A stretch of 64,000 nucleotides of DNA from Pleodorina starrii (GCA_030267565.1 BRXU01000002.1:3471501-3535500), one strand, 5' to 3'. Shown: positions 11,659 to 24,300, counted from the first letter of the stretch. Notes: generated by a model from the letters alone, not told the origin. Numbers and translations are program-made.

Positions 11659-12234
11659 TATATTAAGCAAGCGTCTCGGGCACACATGAAGTAAACTCGG
11701 TGCCGGTTATCCAGCCTTATGCACTATGTGGCGTGAACCCATGCCGGACTAGGATATTTATGCGCGATTACAGACTTCCACAACTTTGCCACCTGCATAC
11801 ATTTTTACAGCATGGGGCTTAGCTTCAGCCCCGTGCTGCGGTGTTGTCGAACTCAGGCTCAGGCGATGGGACATTGCTGAGGGCCGGCGGAGGACACGAG
11901 AGACACAAAGGTAAATATTGCTGCTAAACTGATTGGTTAGATGGACCTCTGGCTGGAAAAAAAGGTGGCGCACTATCTTGGGCAAACGTCGCAAAGCATT
12001 TGGCCATCACCTGTGCCATGGTGGTTGCCTTGAAATGGGTCGAACATGCTACATGCCCACTTGGCTGCCTGGTTTGGCGTTACCATCGGGTGACGACGCC
12101 ACTGCCAGCCGTTGACGACTTGCCTTCCCTCTTCAAAGGTAGCAGCCCTCATACTGCACCATGTGTTGCTCGGCAATCTTATTGCTTTCTCCGGTCGGTG
12201 GCCCAACTCCCGCGACCGCTCCTCCCTGCAGAGG
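11659..12234. other. 5' flank of the kinase gene, left arm
   Basis: No coding feature is supported. The first 250 bases are AT-richer than the gene. A CCTCCCTGCAG tract just before the proposed ATG (12235) could be a splice acceptor, in which case a 5' UTR exon or a further coding exon lies upstream. Confidence 0.35.
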
Positions 12235-15200
12235 ATGTCGGAGGACCACACCCATCCGCCCGGGCCCGGCCGGCCCAGGGCGCTTACATCCCGCAGCGCG
12301 CTGAAGCACGGGGAAGGCTCGTTTCGGGGCCTTTTCGGCGGCCTCAGCAGGACGGGGGACAGGCCTGCAGGTGGGCGTGACGTGCCGGACCTTTCACCCC
12401 CGTGGGCTTCCCCAGGGTCGTAGCCACATTTGAATCCCCCACCAGCGTTGTCCTGAGACGCAGACTTCTGTTGCTCTCACACACCGTCCCTGCGCTCGCC
12501 CCCTCACTTACGCCGACCGTCAACACTGCAGCAGCATCCCACCTTACCGCCACCCTGCACACTGCACGCCGAACTCCCCCATTTTCCGGCCCTCGGGCAG
12601 CCCGGCCGCGAACCCATAACCCCCCGCTGCCGATCCGATCCCTACCCCCCGCGCCTTCCATCCGCGCGACCCAGATCAGCCTCGCGCGCCCTGACCCTCG
12701 CCCTCCCCCCTAAACCACGGACGAGACGGCCTTCTTCTGTTACTTTACCGTTCACTGGCTCGGGCCTACATGTGGATGACCCCCACAGGCCTATCCCTCC
12801 CTGACCCCCCTAAACCAACCGCTCCCTCCCCCTCCCCCTGCAGTCCCGCAGCCCCTCCACCAGGAGGGGCCCCGCACCGCCTTCTACCTGGACGAGGAGA
12901 TGAACGCAGCCCGCCAGGCGGTGAAGCAGCTGGATAAGGCCGTGTCGGGCGCAGTGTCGTTCCGGGAGGCGGCCACCAAGCTGCTAACGGAGGCGCTGCG
13001 GGCGCTGAGCAGGCTGGAGCAGGTGAGGAGACCAGCAGACAGACAGACAGACAGACAGACGGCGGGTCCTGAGTGCGTTGGAACCAGGGTTTTCGGTTCT
13101 CTGGCATGGCTGGGTGCGTTCGCCACCGTTGCCTCCCGCGCACCGCTGCGGGTCGCACCTTCGCTATCTGAGAGGGGCGGGTGTGCATCGGGGGGCGGGC
13201 AGGCGGGCCGGCAGGGGTTGATAAAAGATGAAAATGCAGCGGTGGGACGGAGGCGAAAGGATTCAGCAAACGGCGACCGGGCGCGCTCGCGGGCTGTCTG
13301 TTGGGGGGGCCCTCGGGCGCAGTTGCTTGGGCGTCGGTCTGTCTTGGGTAACCGCACCGCCCCGCCTCCATTCGGTACCGTATCCATTGGGTTGGGCTGG
13401 CGACCTGGGCATGGCGGCGATTGGGATCCAATTTGGAATCCGCGGACGCTGAAGCGGACGCCGCCGCTGCTGGACGCTGCTGCTGCTGCCGCCCCCTGCG
13501 CTCCACCTTCTGATACGTTACCGTTCACGGGCTCCGGCCTATGCGTGGATCACTCAGCGCTCCACCGCCCGCCCGCCCGTGTGCCCTCTGCGTGCCCCCT
13601 GACCTCCACCTCCACCTGACGTTCCGCGACGTTCCACGACACGGTCGTTAACAGGCCATGGACAACAAGGAAGCCGCCGCGGAGCTGATCGGCATCGCCT
13701 GCGACATCAAGTGTGCGGCCAAGCGCGGCATCACGCTCGTGGACGTGTACGGCAAGTACAGTACGGCGGTCAAGATCATGACGCTCTTCCTGCGCTCCTA
13801 CATACACGCCAAGTTTGACAAGCAGGCCGAACTGCTGCGGAAGCTCAATCCGCCGCTGCCGCGCGGCGGCGCCGCGGCCGCCGCCGGCGGCGCCACCGCC
13901 GGCGGAGGTGGCGGCGGCGGCGGCGCGCCGCCGCCGCAGGGCGCGCCGATGCTGCCCGTCTCGCCCTCGCAGCAGCAGCAGCAGCAACAACAACAGTTTC
14001 AGCAGCAGCACCAGCCGCTCGCTATCACAGCGATGAGTAACGCCCAGTCCATGGCCTCGACGCTCAGCGGCGGCTCCCTGGGCACAGCGCCGGACGCGGC
14101 GGCGGCGCCGCCGCCGCCGCCGCCGCCGCAGGCGGCGGCGGCTGCCGGTCCCGGCGGCGCCAAGCCGCTGGGCCGGACTTCGCATGGCGCGTCGCTGGTT
14201 CCGGCGCCGCCGCCGGCCAGCGGCCCGCTCGTGGGTAAGGCCCTCTCCACCTGCCGCCACGACAAGGTACTGGCGCTGGCGTACGTGCCGGCGGCGTCCA
14301 GTGACTATGTGTGCATCTGGTGGTCGGCGGGTCAGCGGCTGGAGCATTACGCGGATGCGACGCAGGCCACGACGGCCTTCCAGCAGGCGTTTGCGGTGAC
14401 GGCGGTGGCGGTGGATGAGGAGGGCAGCGTGTGGACGGGGCACATCAAGGGGCAGGTGGGCTGGAGTGGGTACCACCCTGGGGAGGGGAGGCGAGGGGAG
14501 GGGAGGGGAGGCGAGGCGAGGCGAGGGGAGGGGAGGGCGCGTGGGTGAAGGGCTCGGGAGTGGATGGAGTTGGTGGGGTGGGGGGCGAGAGGGAGGGGTA
14601 CAGACCGTTGCACAGACCGGAAGGACAAGCGCCTGCCCGCGCCCAACCCCCCCCCTCCTCCCCCCCGGGTGGCGCAACACCACCCCTGCGCGCAGGTGCG
14701 CTTGCGGCGGAAGCAGCCCTCTTGGGAGGAGGCCGAGGTGAAGGAGTTCTCGGCCCCCATACGCGTCATTACCATCGACGAGGCCGGCCGCGCCTGGGTG
14801 GGCGACGAGGCGGGGCGCATCAAGGTGCTGACCCACGTCCACGTCGACGGTGCCGGCGCCGGCCCGCGCAGCGGCGGCACGCTGGAGGTCCGGGCGTCGC
14901 TGCAGCGCTCGCCGGCTCTGCTGGCAAAGCTGAAGGGCGGCCAGTCCGCAAGCCTCTTCGGCAAGCGCCACATCGGCAACAGCGGCACGAGCGGTCAGCC
15001 GTCGGCGGCGGCGGTCTTCGCCGCCGCCACCAACACCGTCGCGGCGGCGGCAGCGGCGGCGACCAACACTGTCGCGGCGGCGGCAGCGGCGGTGACGCAG
15101 ACCGCCATGGCGGCGGGCCCTGTCGGCAGCCCGGGCGGCGCTGCCGCCGCCGCCGCCGCCGGCGCCGGCACCGTCGCCGCCGCGAGCACGAGCACAGCCG

Positions 15201-18200
15201 ACAAGGGCGGCTCCAACCACCCTCAGCCTCAACCTCCCGCTCACTCTCATGCGGGGACGGGAACGGGGACGATGGAGGGGCCGGTGCGCTGCATCTTTGT
15301 GCGGGGCGGCCGCGTGTGGGCAGGCGGCGGCCGTGGCTCCGCATGGCTGCAGCTGTGGGACGCGGAGACGTTCCAGGTGCGGGGAGGAGGGTTGGGTGGG
15401 GTACGTGATCAGGGGATGGTTGGTGGGTGGGAGGTGTGTGCGGCACGGGGTGGGGCGGGGTGAGACGTGAGGCGGGCGGTGTGGGTTGCACGACCCTCCT
15501 CCCTAGTCGCCCCCATTCCTCCGTACACATCGTGTCGATCCCTTTCCGCCCTCGCCCCTCCCCCATGACCCCATGACCCCATGACTCCCTCTCCCCTTCC
15601 CTCTCCCCTTCCCTGCAGGACATTGACGTGTTCGACTGCGGCGCCTTTGGCCCCTGCCACGCCATGGCGCCGCTGCGCTGGCCCTCCTCCTCCTCCTCCG
15701 GCCCCGGCCCCGGCTACCACCACCCCGCCCTCAACAACCCGCCCCAGCACCAGCAGCAGCACCGCCACACCCAGAGCGACGCCACGCGCGCCCCCGGCCC
15801 CGCCCCCGCCCCCTGTGGCGGCTCCTGGCGGCTCCTTACGGGCCACGAGAACGGGCAGCTGCTGCTGTGGCACCCCGAGCACCGGGTGCTGGCTCCGCTG
15901 CTGCGCATCGGCGACCCGGGCAGCCCCTGCCGCGGCATTGCGGCGTTCGAGGCGTACAACCTGGTGGTGACGGGCCACACCGCCGGCTACCTGCACCTCT
16001 TCATCCAGCCCGGCGCGGAGACGGGTCTGCCGCCCGGCTCCGAATCGGCCTGCCCGCAGTCGCTGGGCACGCACCGGCCAAAGATGGTGCGTGCGTGTGT
16101 GTGTGTGCGTCCGTGCGTGCGCGTGTGTGTGTGCGTGCGTGCGTGAACCCACCAGGGCTGGATGGGTCGGGGCGCCAGGGCGGCAAGCGCGCGAGGGCGG
16201 CTGAGGGGTAGGAGGGGCAGCTGTGGTGGCTACCCGCGCAGTCTGGGGCGGGGCGGCGCGCTGTGCGCCGGCTCCGGCCTATACGCCGATAACCCCCCTT
16301 CCCCCGTCCCCTGGCCCCCCTCCCCCGGTCCCGCCCCCGCCCCCTCTCAGGCCACCGTCCAGGCCCACAAGAGCCGCCTGGAGCGCATGACGTGCGGCGC
16401 CACCTCGTGTGTGACCGCCTCCTTCATGAACACCATCCGCCTGTGGCACGCGGCCGACCTGGCGCAGGAGGCGCACCGCCTGGGCCTCACGCTCACACAC
16501 ACGCCCAGCTACAACTCGCTGCTGGCGGGTGAGTACCGCACCGCACCGCACCGCAGCGCAGCACCCCGCACCGCAGCACCCCGCACCGCAGCACCCCGCA
16601 CCGCAGCGCACCGCAGCGCACCGCACCCCGCAGCAGCCAGACGAGCGCAGTCTCAGCGCGCGGAGGACGGCGAGAGGCGCGTGAGCAGCTGAATGGTGCC
16701 GCCGGGCCGTAGCGCCATAGTGGGGCGGAAGACGAGAGAGAACATGTACTCCAACCCTCCCTGTACCCCTCCCCTTCCCCCGCTTCCCCCCCCCCCCCAT
16801 TCGCTGGCCACCACGTCTCAGCCCCAACCTCGTGTCATCCAGACCGCTTCCCCTTCCCCCGCATCAACTTGCCCCTCCTGAACCCCTCTGCCCGCCTCTC
16901 CTCGCCCCACCCACCCCCACCCTCCCGAACGACCCGTTGCCCGCCGCCCGTTGCCCCCAGTCGACCCCTCCCAGCCCGGCGCCCCCGGCTCCCACTACCA
17001 CTCCAACGCCAGCTCCCACCAGTACACGCGCGACTCGGCCAAGTGCCTGATGAGCCCGGAGATGGGGACCGGCGGAGGCGGAGGCGGCAGCAGCGCGGCG
17101 GGCGAGTCTTCCTGCCACCACGGCCGGCAGGGCTCCAAGGACAGCATGGATGTGTTTGCCAGCGCGCAGACGCAGCCGGTGGGTGTCAAGGGGGTGAGGG
17201 GTGGCGGGAATGGATGGCGAGGCGAGGCGGGGGTGGGATGCGAGGGGTGGGGGGTAGGGCAGTGCGGGGAGGCGAGGTTGGCGCGTTGGACGCGGGGTGC
17301 TGCGATGGGCGGTGCCGTGGGGCGCGCAGCGGCGAAGCGGAGCGGAGCGGAGCGCGCGCGCAGAATCCGCGAAGCTGCGGGCAGGCCGTGGCGGCGCGGG
17401 TCGGGGACCCTGGCGTCCCGCCGCACCTGCCCGTCTCATTTACCTAGATGCGGCGGACTGGTATCCCTCCCCCTCTCCCCCCCCCTCCCGGGGGTTTTTC
17501 TCCGCGGGGAGGTTCTTCCTTGCCTGCCCGGCTCGGACGCGCTCAGACCGGCACCAGCGGCCACGCCTAAATCTAGGCCTGGCGAAATCCTGTGTCCCCG
17601 GTGCCGCGCACCCCGCCTCCCTCCCCCGTCGCGCCTGCTGCCCCCATTGGTGCCGTGCCCGTAGCCCCCATTCCCCCGTGTTCTTCTTCTTCCCCGTCCA
17701 CCCCATTCGCAGCTCACTCTCAGCCCCCCCCCGGCCACTGCCATACGCCTCCTGCCCCCCAAACTTGTGAATCCGGCCCGCAGAGCAGCGGCACCACCAC
17801 CGCCACCGGCCCCCTGACCGCCGACACGCTGCCGGGGGGCGCCTCCGCCTCCCAGGCCGGCCCCTCCGCCTCGGGCGCCTCCTTCCCGCATTTCCAGACC
17901 ATAGACTACTCGGAGCTGAAGACCACCAAGGTCATCGGCGCGGGGGCGTATGGCGAGGTGCTGCTGGCGGACTGGATGGGGTCAGAGGTGAGGGAGAGTG
18001 CGCCAGCCAGCCAGCCGACAGGCGGGCGGACGGGCAGGCGGGTGGGCGGGCGGGCGGCAGGTGTGCTCGCTCGCGAGGGAGGCGAGACGCGCGAGAGGGA
18101 GGGGAGAGGGCGAGAGGGAGGGGCGAGAGGCGCGTCAACGCGCCCGCGAGCGTGAGAGAGAGAGGTGGGGATGGCAAGATCGAGCGGGGCGTCGATTTGT

Positions 18201-21200
18201 GGCCGTCTTGCACACGAACAGCCTGCCGCTGCCGCTGCCGCAGCTTCAGTGTGTTTACCGTACTCACGTTTGCGATGCGGTGCTGCTGCTGCTGCGGCGG
18301 TTGCGCTGGCCAACCGCGGCGCGACCCGCTATGCACCAGGCTGTGGCGCGTAACGAATTTGGGTGGGGCTGGACTCTTCCGTTGGGCTGGTGACCGGGAG
18401 CGCCACTGACGCTGCGCCCTCTTTGACGGCACGCTCCAGCTTGGTCGTTGTGGCGGTGGTGGCGCCGACGGCGGTGGCGGTGGTGATGGTGTTGCGTTGC
18501 GTTGCGTTGTGTTGCGTTGCGTTGCGTTGTGTTACGTTGCGTTGCGTTACGTTGTGTTGCGTTGTGTTACGTTGTGTTGCGTTGCGTTGCGTTACGTTGT
18601 GTTGCGTTGTGTTGTGTTGCGTTGCGTTACGTTGTGTTGCGTTGTGTTGCGTTGCGTTGCGTTACGTTGTGTTGCGTTGTGTTGTGTTGCGTTGCGTTGC
18701 GTTACGTTGTGTTGCGTTGTGTTGCGGCCCCCGCAGGTGGCGGTGAAGCGTCTGTTCGCGGTTCAGCGGATGGACGATAAGGAGTACGCGGCGCTGATGA
18801 ACGAGGTGACGCTGCTGGGCAGCCTCAGCCACCCCAACATAGTGCGGTTCCTGGCGGTGAGGAGGGCGGGGAGGGAAGGGAAGGGAAGGAGAAGGGCGAG
18901 GGGGCCGGGTGGGGAACGCGGAGGAGGCTTGGGAAGGGGGGCTGGGAAGAGAGCAATGTGTGTGGGGGGCAAGGAGGAGAGGGGAGGGGGAGGATTGTCC
19001 CGGGAAGGGGGCGCTCTCGCCGCAGCCGCCGCGACCCTCCACTGAGCGCAGGGGAGTCTTCTAAACCGCCCCCGCCTCCGCCTCCCCCTCCCCCGCAGAT
19101 GTGCGTGGAGCCTCCCTGCATCGTGATGCAGTACTACTCTCACGGCAGCCTGTTCAACATGCTGCGCAACGCCGCCAAGGGCCGGGCGGCCAAGGAGATG
19201 ACCTGGAGCAAGCGGCTGGAGATGCTGCGGGACGTGGCGGCGGGCATGCAGTACCTGCACAGCCGCAAGCCGCCCGTCATACACGGAGACCTGAGGTGGG
19301 GGCGGGGAAGGGGGCGGGGCTGGGGTGGGTGGGTGGTTGGGTTGCATGGTGTCAGGGTTAGGGGTGAGAGGGCCTGGTTCCTGTCTACCGTGCGGTACCA
19401 GACTGGTCTGGACTGGACTTTGCATTTCAATGGCGAACAACTCCCCACTCCCCGGGCCGTTCTAATTACTCCCCACTCCCCACTCCCCACTCCCCCGCCT
19501 TGTTCCCGCCTCAGGTCTCCCAACCTGCTGCTGGACCTGACCATCGAGCGCGAGCGGCCCCGCTTCCACGTCAAGATCGCGGACTTCGGTCTGGCGCGCA
19601 TGGCCACGGGCGCCACGGGCAGCGTCATGGTCTCAAAGATGACCAACCCGAGGTGGCTGGCGCCGGAGGTGGGGCGGGGCGGCCGGGAGGTGGGGGGTGC
19701 GGCCGCCCGGCCTGGGGCGGTGGGCATGGGTGTGGGGCGATGGATGGAACAGGTCGTGTTACCACTTACCAGGCAACCCTCGTCCCGATCTCCCATGCAA
19801 GCGCACGCACACGCACACGCGCGCTGGTGTGCGTGAAACGCTGCTGCTCAAGCGCACCGCCCAGTGGGCGTGCTGGTCTGGCCCGCCCTGCCGTTCGTTC
19901 TGCCGCCCTGCCTGTGTGCGTCCTAATGCCCTGCCGCCCTGCCGCCGCGCTGTGCCTCGCAGGTGATGAAGAACAGCTCGGTGGGCAAGGCGGCGGACGG
20001 TGAGTTGCTGGGCAGGGACGGGAGGGCAGGGACGGGAGGGCAGGGACGGGAGGGCAGGGACGGGAGGGCAGGGACGGGAGGGCAGGGACGGGAGGGCAGG
20101 GACGGGAGGGCAGGGACGGGAGGGCAGGGACGGGAGGGCAGGGACGGGAGGGCAGGGACGGGAGGGCAGGGACGGGAGGGCAGGGACGGGAGGGCAGGGA
20201 CGGGAGGGCAGGGACGGGAGGGCAGGGACGGGAGGGCAGGGACGGGAGGGCAGGGACGGGAGGGCAGGGACGGAGGGGAGGGAGCGTGGGATCGAAGACG
20301 GCGGGGAAGAGAGCGCAAAGGACTCCCCTCGGAGCACCAGCTCGCGAGCTACGTCGCTTAATGGCTCGGTCGCTATCTCGCTCTCCGGCTCGTTCTCTTT
20401 GCCCAAGTGTTCCACCAGCCAATGGCAAATGGCAAATGGCAAATGGCAAACGGCCAATGGCCAACGCACCACGCCGCAACGCACCCGCGGCCCACTCACC
20501 TCGCGATGCTCGCGCCCCTCGCCTCGCCGTACAGTGTACAGCTTCGCCATCATCATGTGGGAGATGCTGACGTGGCAGCAGCCGTACCAGGACATGATGT
20601 CGGTGCAGGTCATCTACTCTATGGCCAACGGCGGCGCGCGGCCCGAGCTGCCGCCCGACTCGGAGCTGCCCGGAAGCCCCGGCGTGTCGCTGCCGGCCTA
20701 CCGCCAGCTCATGGAGCGATGCTGGCAGGCGGACGCGGAGGCGCGGCCGTCGTTCAGGGAGATTGTAGATGTGTTCCAGGTGGGTGGTTGGGCGGGATGG
20801 GGCGGGGTAAGGTGGACGGGATGGGGCGTGTACTGCTACTTCCAGTGCCACTGCCGGCGCCTGTGCCTGCGCTTTCAGTGACATTCACAGCCGCCTCCGC
20901 TCTCACCTCTCCCGCCTCCCGCCAGGACATGTTGCGGGTCGAGGCGGAGAACGTTCGGCAGCGGCGCCCGCAGCCGCCGCAGCCGCAGGGTCAGGGCTTG
21001 CCGCGGCCGTCCACGGCGCTGCCGCAGCCGCAGCAGCAGCAGCAGGCGGCGCCCGGCTCCGGCAGCCCCAGCGACGCCGGCAGCCACGTCCCATCGCCGC
21101 CGCCGGGCAGCGGCGGCGCCTGCGGCGACGTTGGCGCTGCCGCCGCCGAAGCCGCCGCCGGGGGAACAGTCAGCGCGCCGGGGAGCGGCGACAGCGGCAG

Positions 21201-24200
21201 CGGGGCCGCCGCGCCGCCAGCGACGGCCGCGGTAGCGGCGGTGGCGGCGGCGGCGCGGCGCGCCGCCGCCGCTGGCGTCTCCTCGCCGTTCATGGTCGCG
21301 CCGTCGCCGGCGTCCGTGGAGCCACAAGCTAGCCAGGCGGCGGCCGTCGCATCCGACGGTGGCGCCCACGCGCCGCACGGACACCAGCAGTACGGCAGTG
21401 TTCTGCCGTTGTACGGCATGAGCCCGATCCTCGAGGAGACGTCGTCGGTGTCTGCGGCGCGGTCGTCCGCCGGCGGCGCCGCGCTGGGCGGTGCGGCTGC
21501 GACTACGACGGCGGCGGCGGCGGCCGCGGCCCTGGGCGCCGGCGGCGCAGCGACCGCGGTGGCGGTGGTGGCGGCGGCCCCGCCGCTGCAGCAGCCTCAC
21601 CAGCAGGCCGCCCCTCAGGCGCAGCCGCACCCACACGTGCACTTCGCGCCCAAAATAAGCAGCCCGTTCTCGCAGTGCGCTGCCGACGGCGGCGCGACTG
21701 CGTCCGCGCCGACGGCATCGTCCTCCTCCTGTCCCGCCTCGCCGACAGTCTCGACCCGGGCACGCGCCGGCGCCGCCAGCCCCGCCCTGGCTCGTGGCGG
21801 CGCTCAGCCCATCGCGCCGTCCTCCGCCTCCTCAACGGAGAGCGGCGCCGTGCATGCCGCCAGCGGCGGCAGCAACACCATGGGGGCGCCAAGCACCGCC
21901 GCCTCGTCGCGCCAGTCCTCCACCTCGACGTCCGGCCGTACTATCGGTACCGCCGCCGCCGCAGGCAGCAAGGCGATGGCGGCCGCTTCGCCCGAGCCGT
22001 CCGCGGGCTCGACCACGCCCCGGCGTGACGGCGGGCCGGCGGGTGTGATCGGGGGGGCGGTACCTGCGGCCGCTGGCGCCGACGGCGGAGGCGGTGACGG
22101 GGCCACCGCAGCAGCCGCTGCGCCAATCACCACGGTGCAGTCGGCTGCGGCACCGCTGCCGGAATCGAACTCGGTGCCCCTGGTTGCCGTGAGAAGCATC
22201 ACCAGCCTCAGTCCCTTCGCCTCCATGCCGGCGGCGCAGCTGGGGGAGCTGGACGCGGCGGCGCCGCACCTGGCCGCGCTGGCGGGGCCGGGCTTGCTGG
22301 GCGGCGTCGGACTGGCTGGGGCGGCGGCGACGACGGGGCACGCGCGGCCTGCCGCTGCGCCGCCGTCTCCAAGGCAGTCCGGCACGCCCCGCGGCGTCGC
22401 CGCTGGCGCTGGTGGCCGCGGCGCCGGCGCCGGCGCCAGCGCTGCGGCCCTATCAGGCCACGCAGGTAGCACCCAAGTGGCAGCGGCGGCGGCGCCAGTA
22501 CCCGGCGCGCGGGGCCGCATCCCGGGCCCGTCTGTCGGTCCAGGCCCGACGGCCAAGGATGGCGGCAGCAGCGGCGGCGGCGGTGGTGGTGGTGGCACGC
22601 CGTTGGGGACGCCGCGCAGCGGCGGCGCCGTCAGCCACCTCCAGCCGGAGACGCCGCCGTACCGCGGCCCCCCGGCCACGGCTTCGCCTGGTAGCCGCGG
22701 CGCCGCCACCGGCTGCGGCAGCCGGGCTGGCTCTATAGCCGGCGTGGCCGCCGCCGCCGGCGGCACGCCGGGCCGCAGCACCAGCGGTGAAGAGCCGCCC
22801 AGCGGCGGCGCCAGCCGCGGCCCCGGCAGCGCCAGCTCCACTCCTCGCGGCGACTCCACGGCGCGGCCCGTGTCCGTTTGCTCGCACCTTTCGGAAGCGG
22901 CGGTGCGGCTGTCCCGCTCGGCCGCGCACGCGCACGTGGACGGTCACGACGACGCCGTCGCCGGCGGCGGGCGCTCCGGCCACCGCCGCACTCCCTCCGG
23001 TGGCAACGTCGTGCCGGGCCATCACGCCCAGCTGGGGCTCGGCCGCGCTCGGGAGCAGCTCGCTTCCGCGACCGCGGCGGCGCAGAACGGCCAGAAGACG
23101 GCGGCGGCGTCGACGGCGGGCGAGTCCCAGCCGCACTCACGCCCGCCTTTCCACGCGGTCCGCAGCGGCGGCGAAGCCGCCTCCCCGCGCATGTCCGCGC
23201 CCAATGCCGCGTCCACCGCGGCGGCGGAGCCGCGGGCCGGTGCAGCCGCCAGCCGGCGGAACTTCGCCGGACCGCCGTCAGTTGACCTCGCCGCCAGTCC
23301 CTCGGCGCCCGCCTCCGGCCACCTGAGCCGCCTGGCGGCAGCCGCCTGCGCCACCGCGGCCGCCGCGCGGCCGCCGGCTTCCCCGCGTTCGTACATCCCC
23401 AGCGGCCCCGGCGCCAACTCCGGGGGCGTCTCCCGCATCCCCTCCCTGGCCTCGCAGGGCGCCGCCGCGACCCAGGGGTCGGTCTCGTTGCTGCCCGCCA
23501 AGACCACCACCACCTCCCGCTCGCTGGACGACGGCGGCATGCGCCGCCTTGGCCTGTGTGACGAGCCGCCTTCCAGCAGTCCGCCACCTGCCTTAGCCTC
23601 GCTTCAGGCGTCGCCCGCCGTAGGCGGCGCGCTCGCGGGAGCCGCTGGCGGCGGCGGCGGCGGCGGCGCACTCGCCGCCGGTGACGCGGCGTGGGAGGAG
23701 GGCCTGGAGGGGATCCACTTCAGTCCGGGGGCGACGCAGGAGGACACGAGGTGCTTCGGACAGCCAGGCGAACACGCGCAGCTCTCGGCGGCGGCGGCGT
23801 CGGCGGCGTCGGCTGAGGGAGGTGTCTACGGCAGAGGCGGTGGCGGCAGCGCGTCGTACGCGCCGCCGCCGTCATTGCCCCGGATCGCCACGTCGGAGCG
23901 CCGGCTGCCGCCGCAGCGGGCGGCAACGAGAGCCGGCGGCAGCGGTGGCGGTGGCGCCAGCCCGTTTGCCACGGCGGCGCACGCCAGCCCGTCTCGTCTC
24001 ATCGACGGAGAGGCCGAGCCCGGGCCGGAGGCGGAAGCCGGGGAGGCCGGCATTGAGCCCGACGCGAGGCGCTCGTCGTGCGTGGGAATGGCGGTCACGT
24101 CGCCCACCGCGCCTGACGGCGCACGGATGGAGAGCGCCTGGTCGAGTGAACCGGCTGCTGCAGCGGCGGCGTCGCCGCCGCGGCCGGCCGCGGCTGCACC

Positions 24201-24300
24201 CGCCTCCGCCGCCGCCACCGCGGCTCGGAGCCCGTTCGCGGACATGCCCGCTGAGCCTCAGTTAGACGGCTGGTGGGAGGACCACCATCAGGACGACTAA
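12235..24300 (+). CDS. Beta-propeller + TKL protein kinase with giant low-complexity tail, left copy
   Basis: Fourteen exons keep frame: 12235-12370, 12844-13022, 13655-14455, 14696-15376, 15619-16086, 16351-16528, 16961-17178, 17784-17987, 18737-18856, 19099-19295, 19515-19668, 19963-19999, 20535-20779, 20926-24300 (6993 nt, 2330 aa). Residues about 45-165 are a helical region. Residues about 250-750 hold propeller-like repeats (SVWTGHIKGQV, RAWVGDEAGRIKVL, LLTGHENGQLLLW, LVVTGHTAGYLHLF) broken by Ala- and Gln-rich inserts. The kinase domain spans about 925-1206: IGAGAYGEV (938-946), VAVK (K959), HGDLRSPN (D1059, N1064), DFG (1084-1086), WLAPE. It resembles Raf/CTR1-type TKL Ser/Thr kinases. 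HGD replaces HRD, so it is a non-RD kinase. Residues 1207-2330 are one exon rich in Ala, Gly, Ser and Pro. The propeller should bind a partner; the pathway is unknown. The start codon is the least certain part. Confidence 0.85.
12744..12782 (+). repeat. Intron-resident motif, copy 3 (diverged)
   Basis: TTACCGTTCACTGGCTCGGG then CCTACATGTGGATGACCCC lies in kinase intron 1, about 60 nt before the acceptor at 12843. Same orientation as the other copies. Confidence 0.6.
13517..13556 (+). repeat. Intron-resident motif, copy 4
   Basis: GTTACCGTTCACGGGCTCCG then GCCTATGCGTGGATCAC lies in kinase intron 2, about 100 nt before the acceptor at 13654. Confidence 0.6.
16265..16295 (+). repeat. Intron-resident motif, copy 5
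   Basis: CGCCGGCTCCGGCCTATACG then CCGATAACCCCCC lies in kinase intron 5, about 55 nt before the acceptor at 16350. Confidence 0.6.
16540..16635 (+). repeat. CCGCACCGCAGCAC-type array in kinase intron 6
   Basis: Short CCGCA/GCAC units repeat imperfectly right after the GTGAGTACC donor at 16529. Confidence 0.8.
18489..18724 (+). repeat. GTTGC/GTTGT/GTTAC pentamer array in kinase intron 8
   Basis: About 47 pentamers (GTTGC, GTTGT, GTTAC) make up the end of the intron before the CCCCCGCAG acceptor at 18736. Open frames through it are Cys/Val/Leu repeats of no meaning. Confidence 0.95.
20009..20273 (+). repeat. 14-mer GGGACGGGAGGGCA minisatellite in kinase intron 12
   Basis: About 19 near-perfect tandem copies of the 14-mer GGGACGGGAGGGCA start 10 nt after the donor at 20000. 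The G-runs on the transcribed sense strand could form quadruplexes in the RNA. A short AAATGGC repeat follows at about 20422-20450. Confidence 0.95.

Noticed and set aside
18497..18780. Cys/Val/Leu/Arg repeat protein (RCVALRCV)
   Set aside because: Translation of the intronic GTTGC-type pentamer array.
20009..20273. Possible CRISPR-like array
   Set aside because: Units are contiguous 14-mers without spacers; it is a minisatellite in a nuclear intron.
19963..20361. Collagen-like Gly-rich repeat (GRAGTGGQGREGRD)
   Set aside because: Translation of the intronic 14-mer minisatellite after exon 12.
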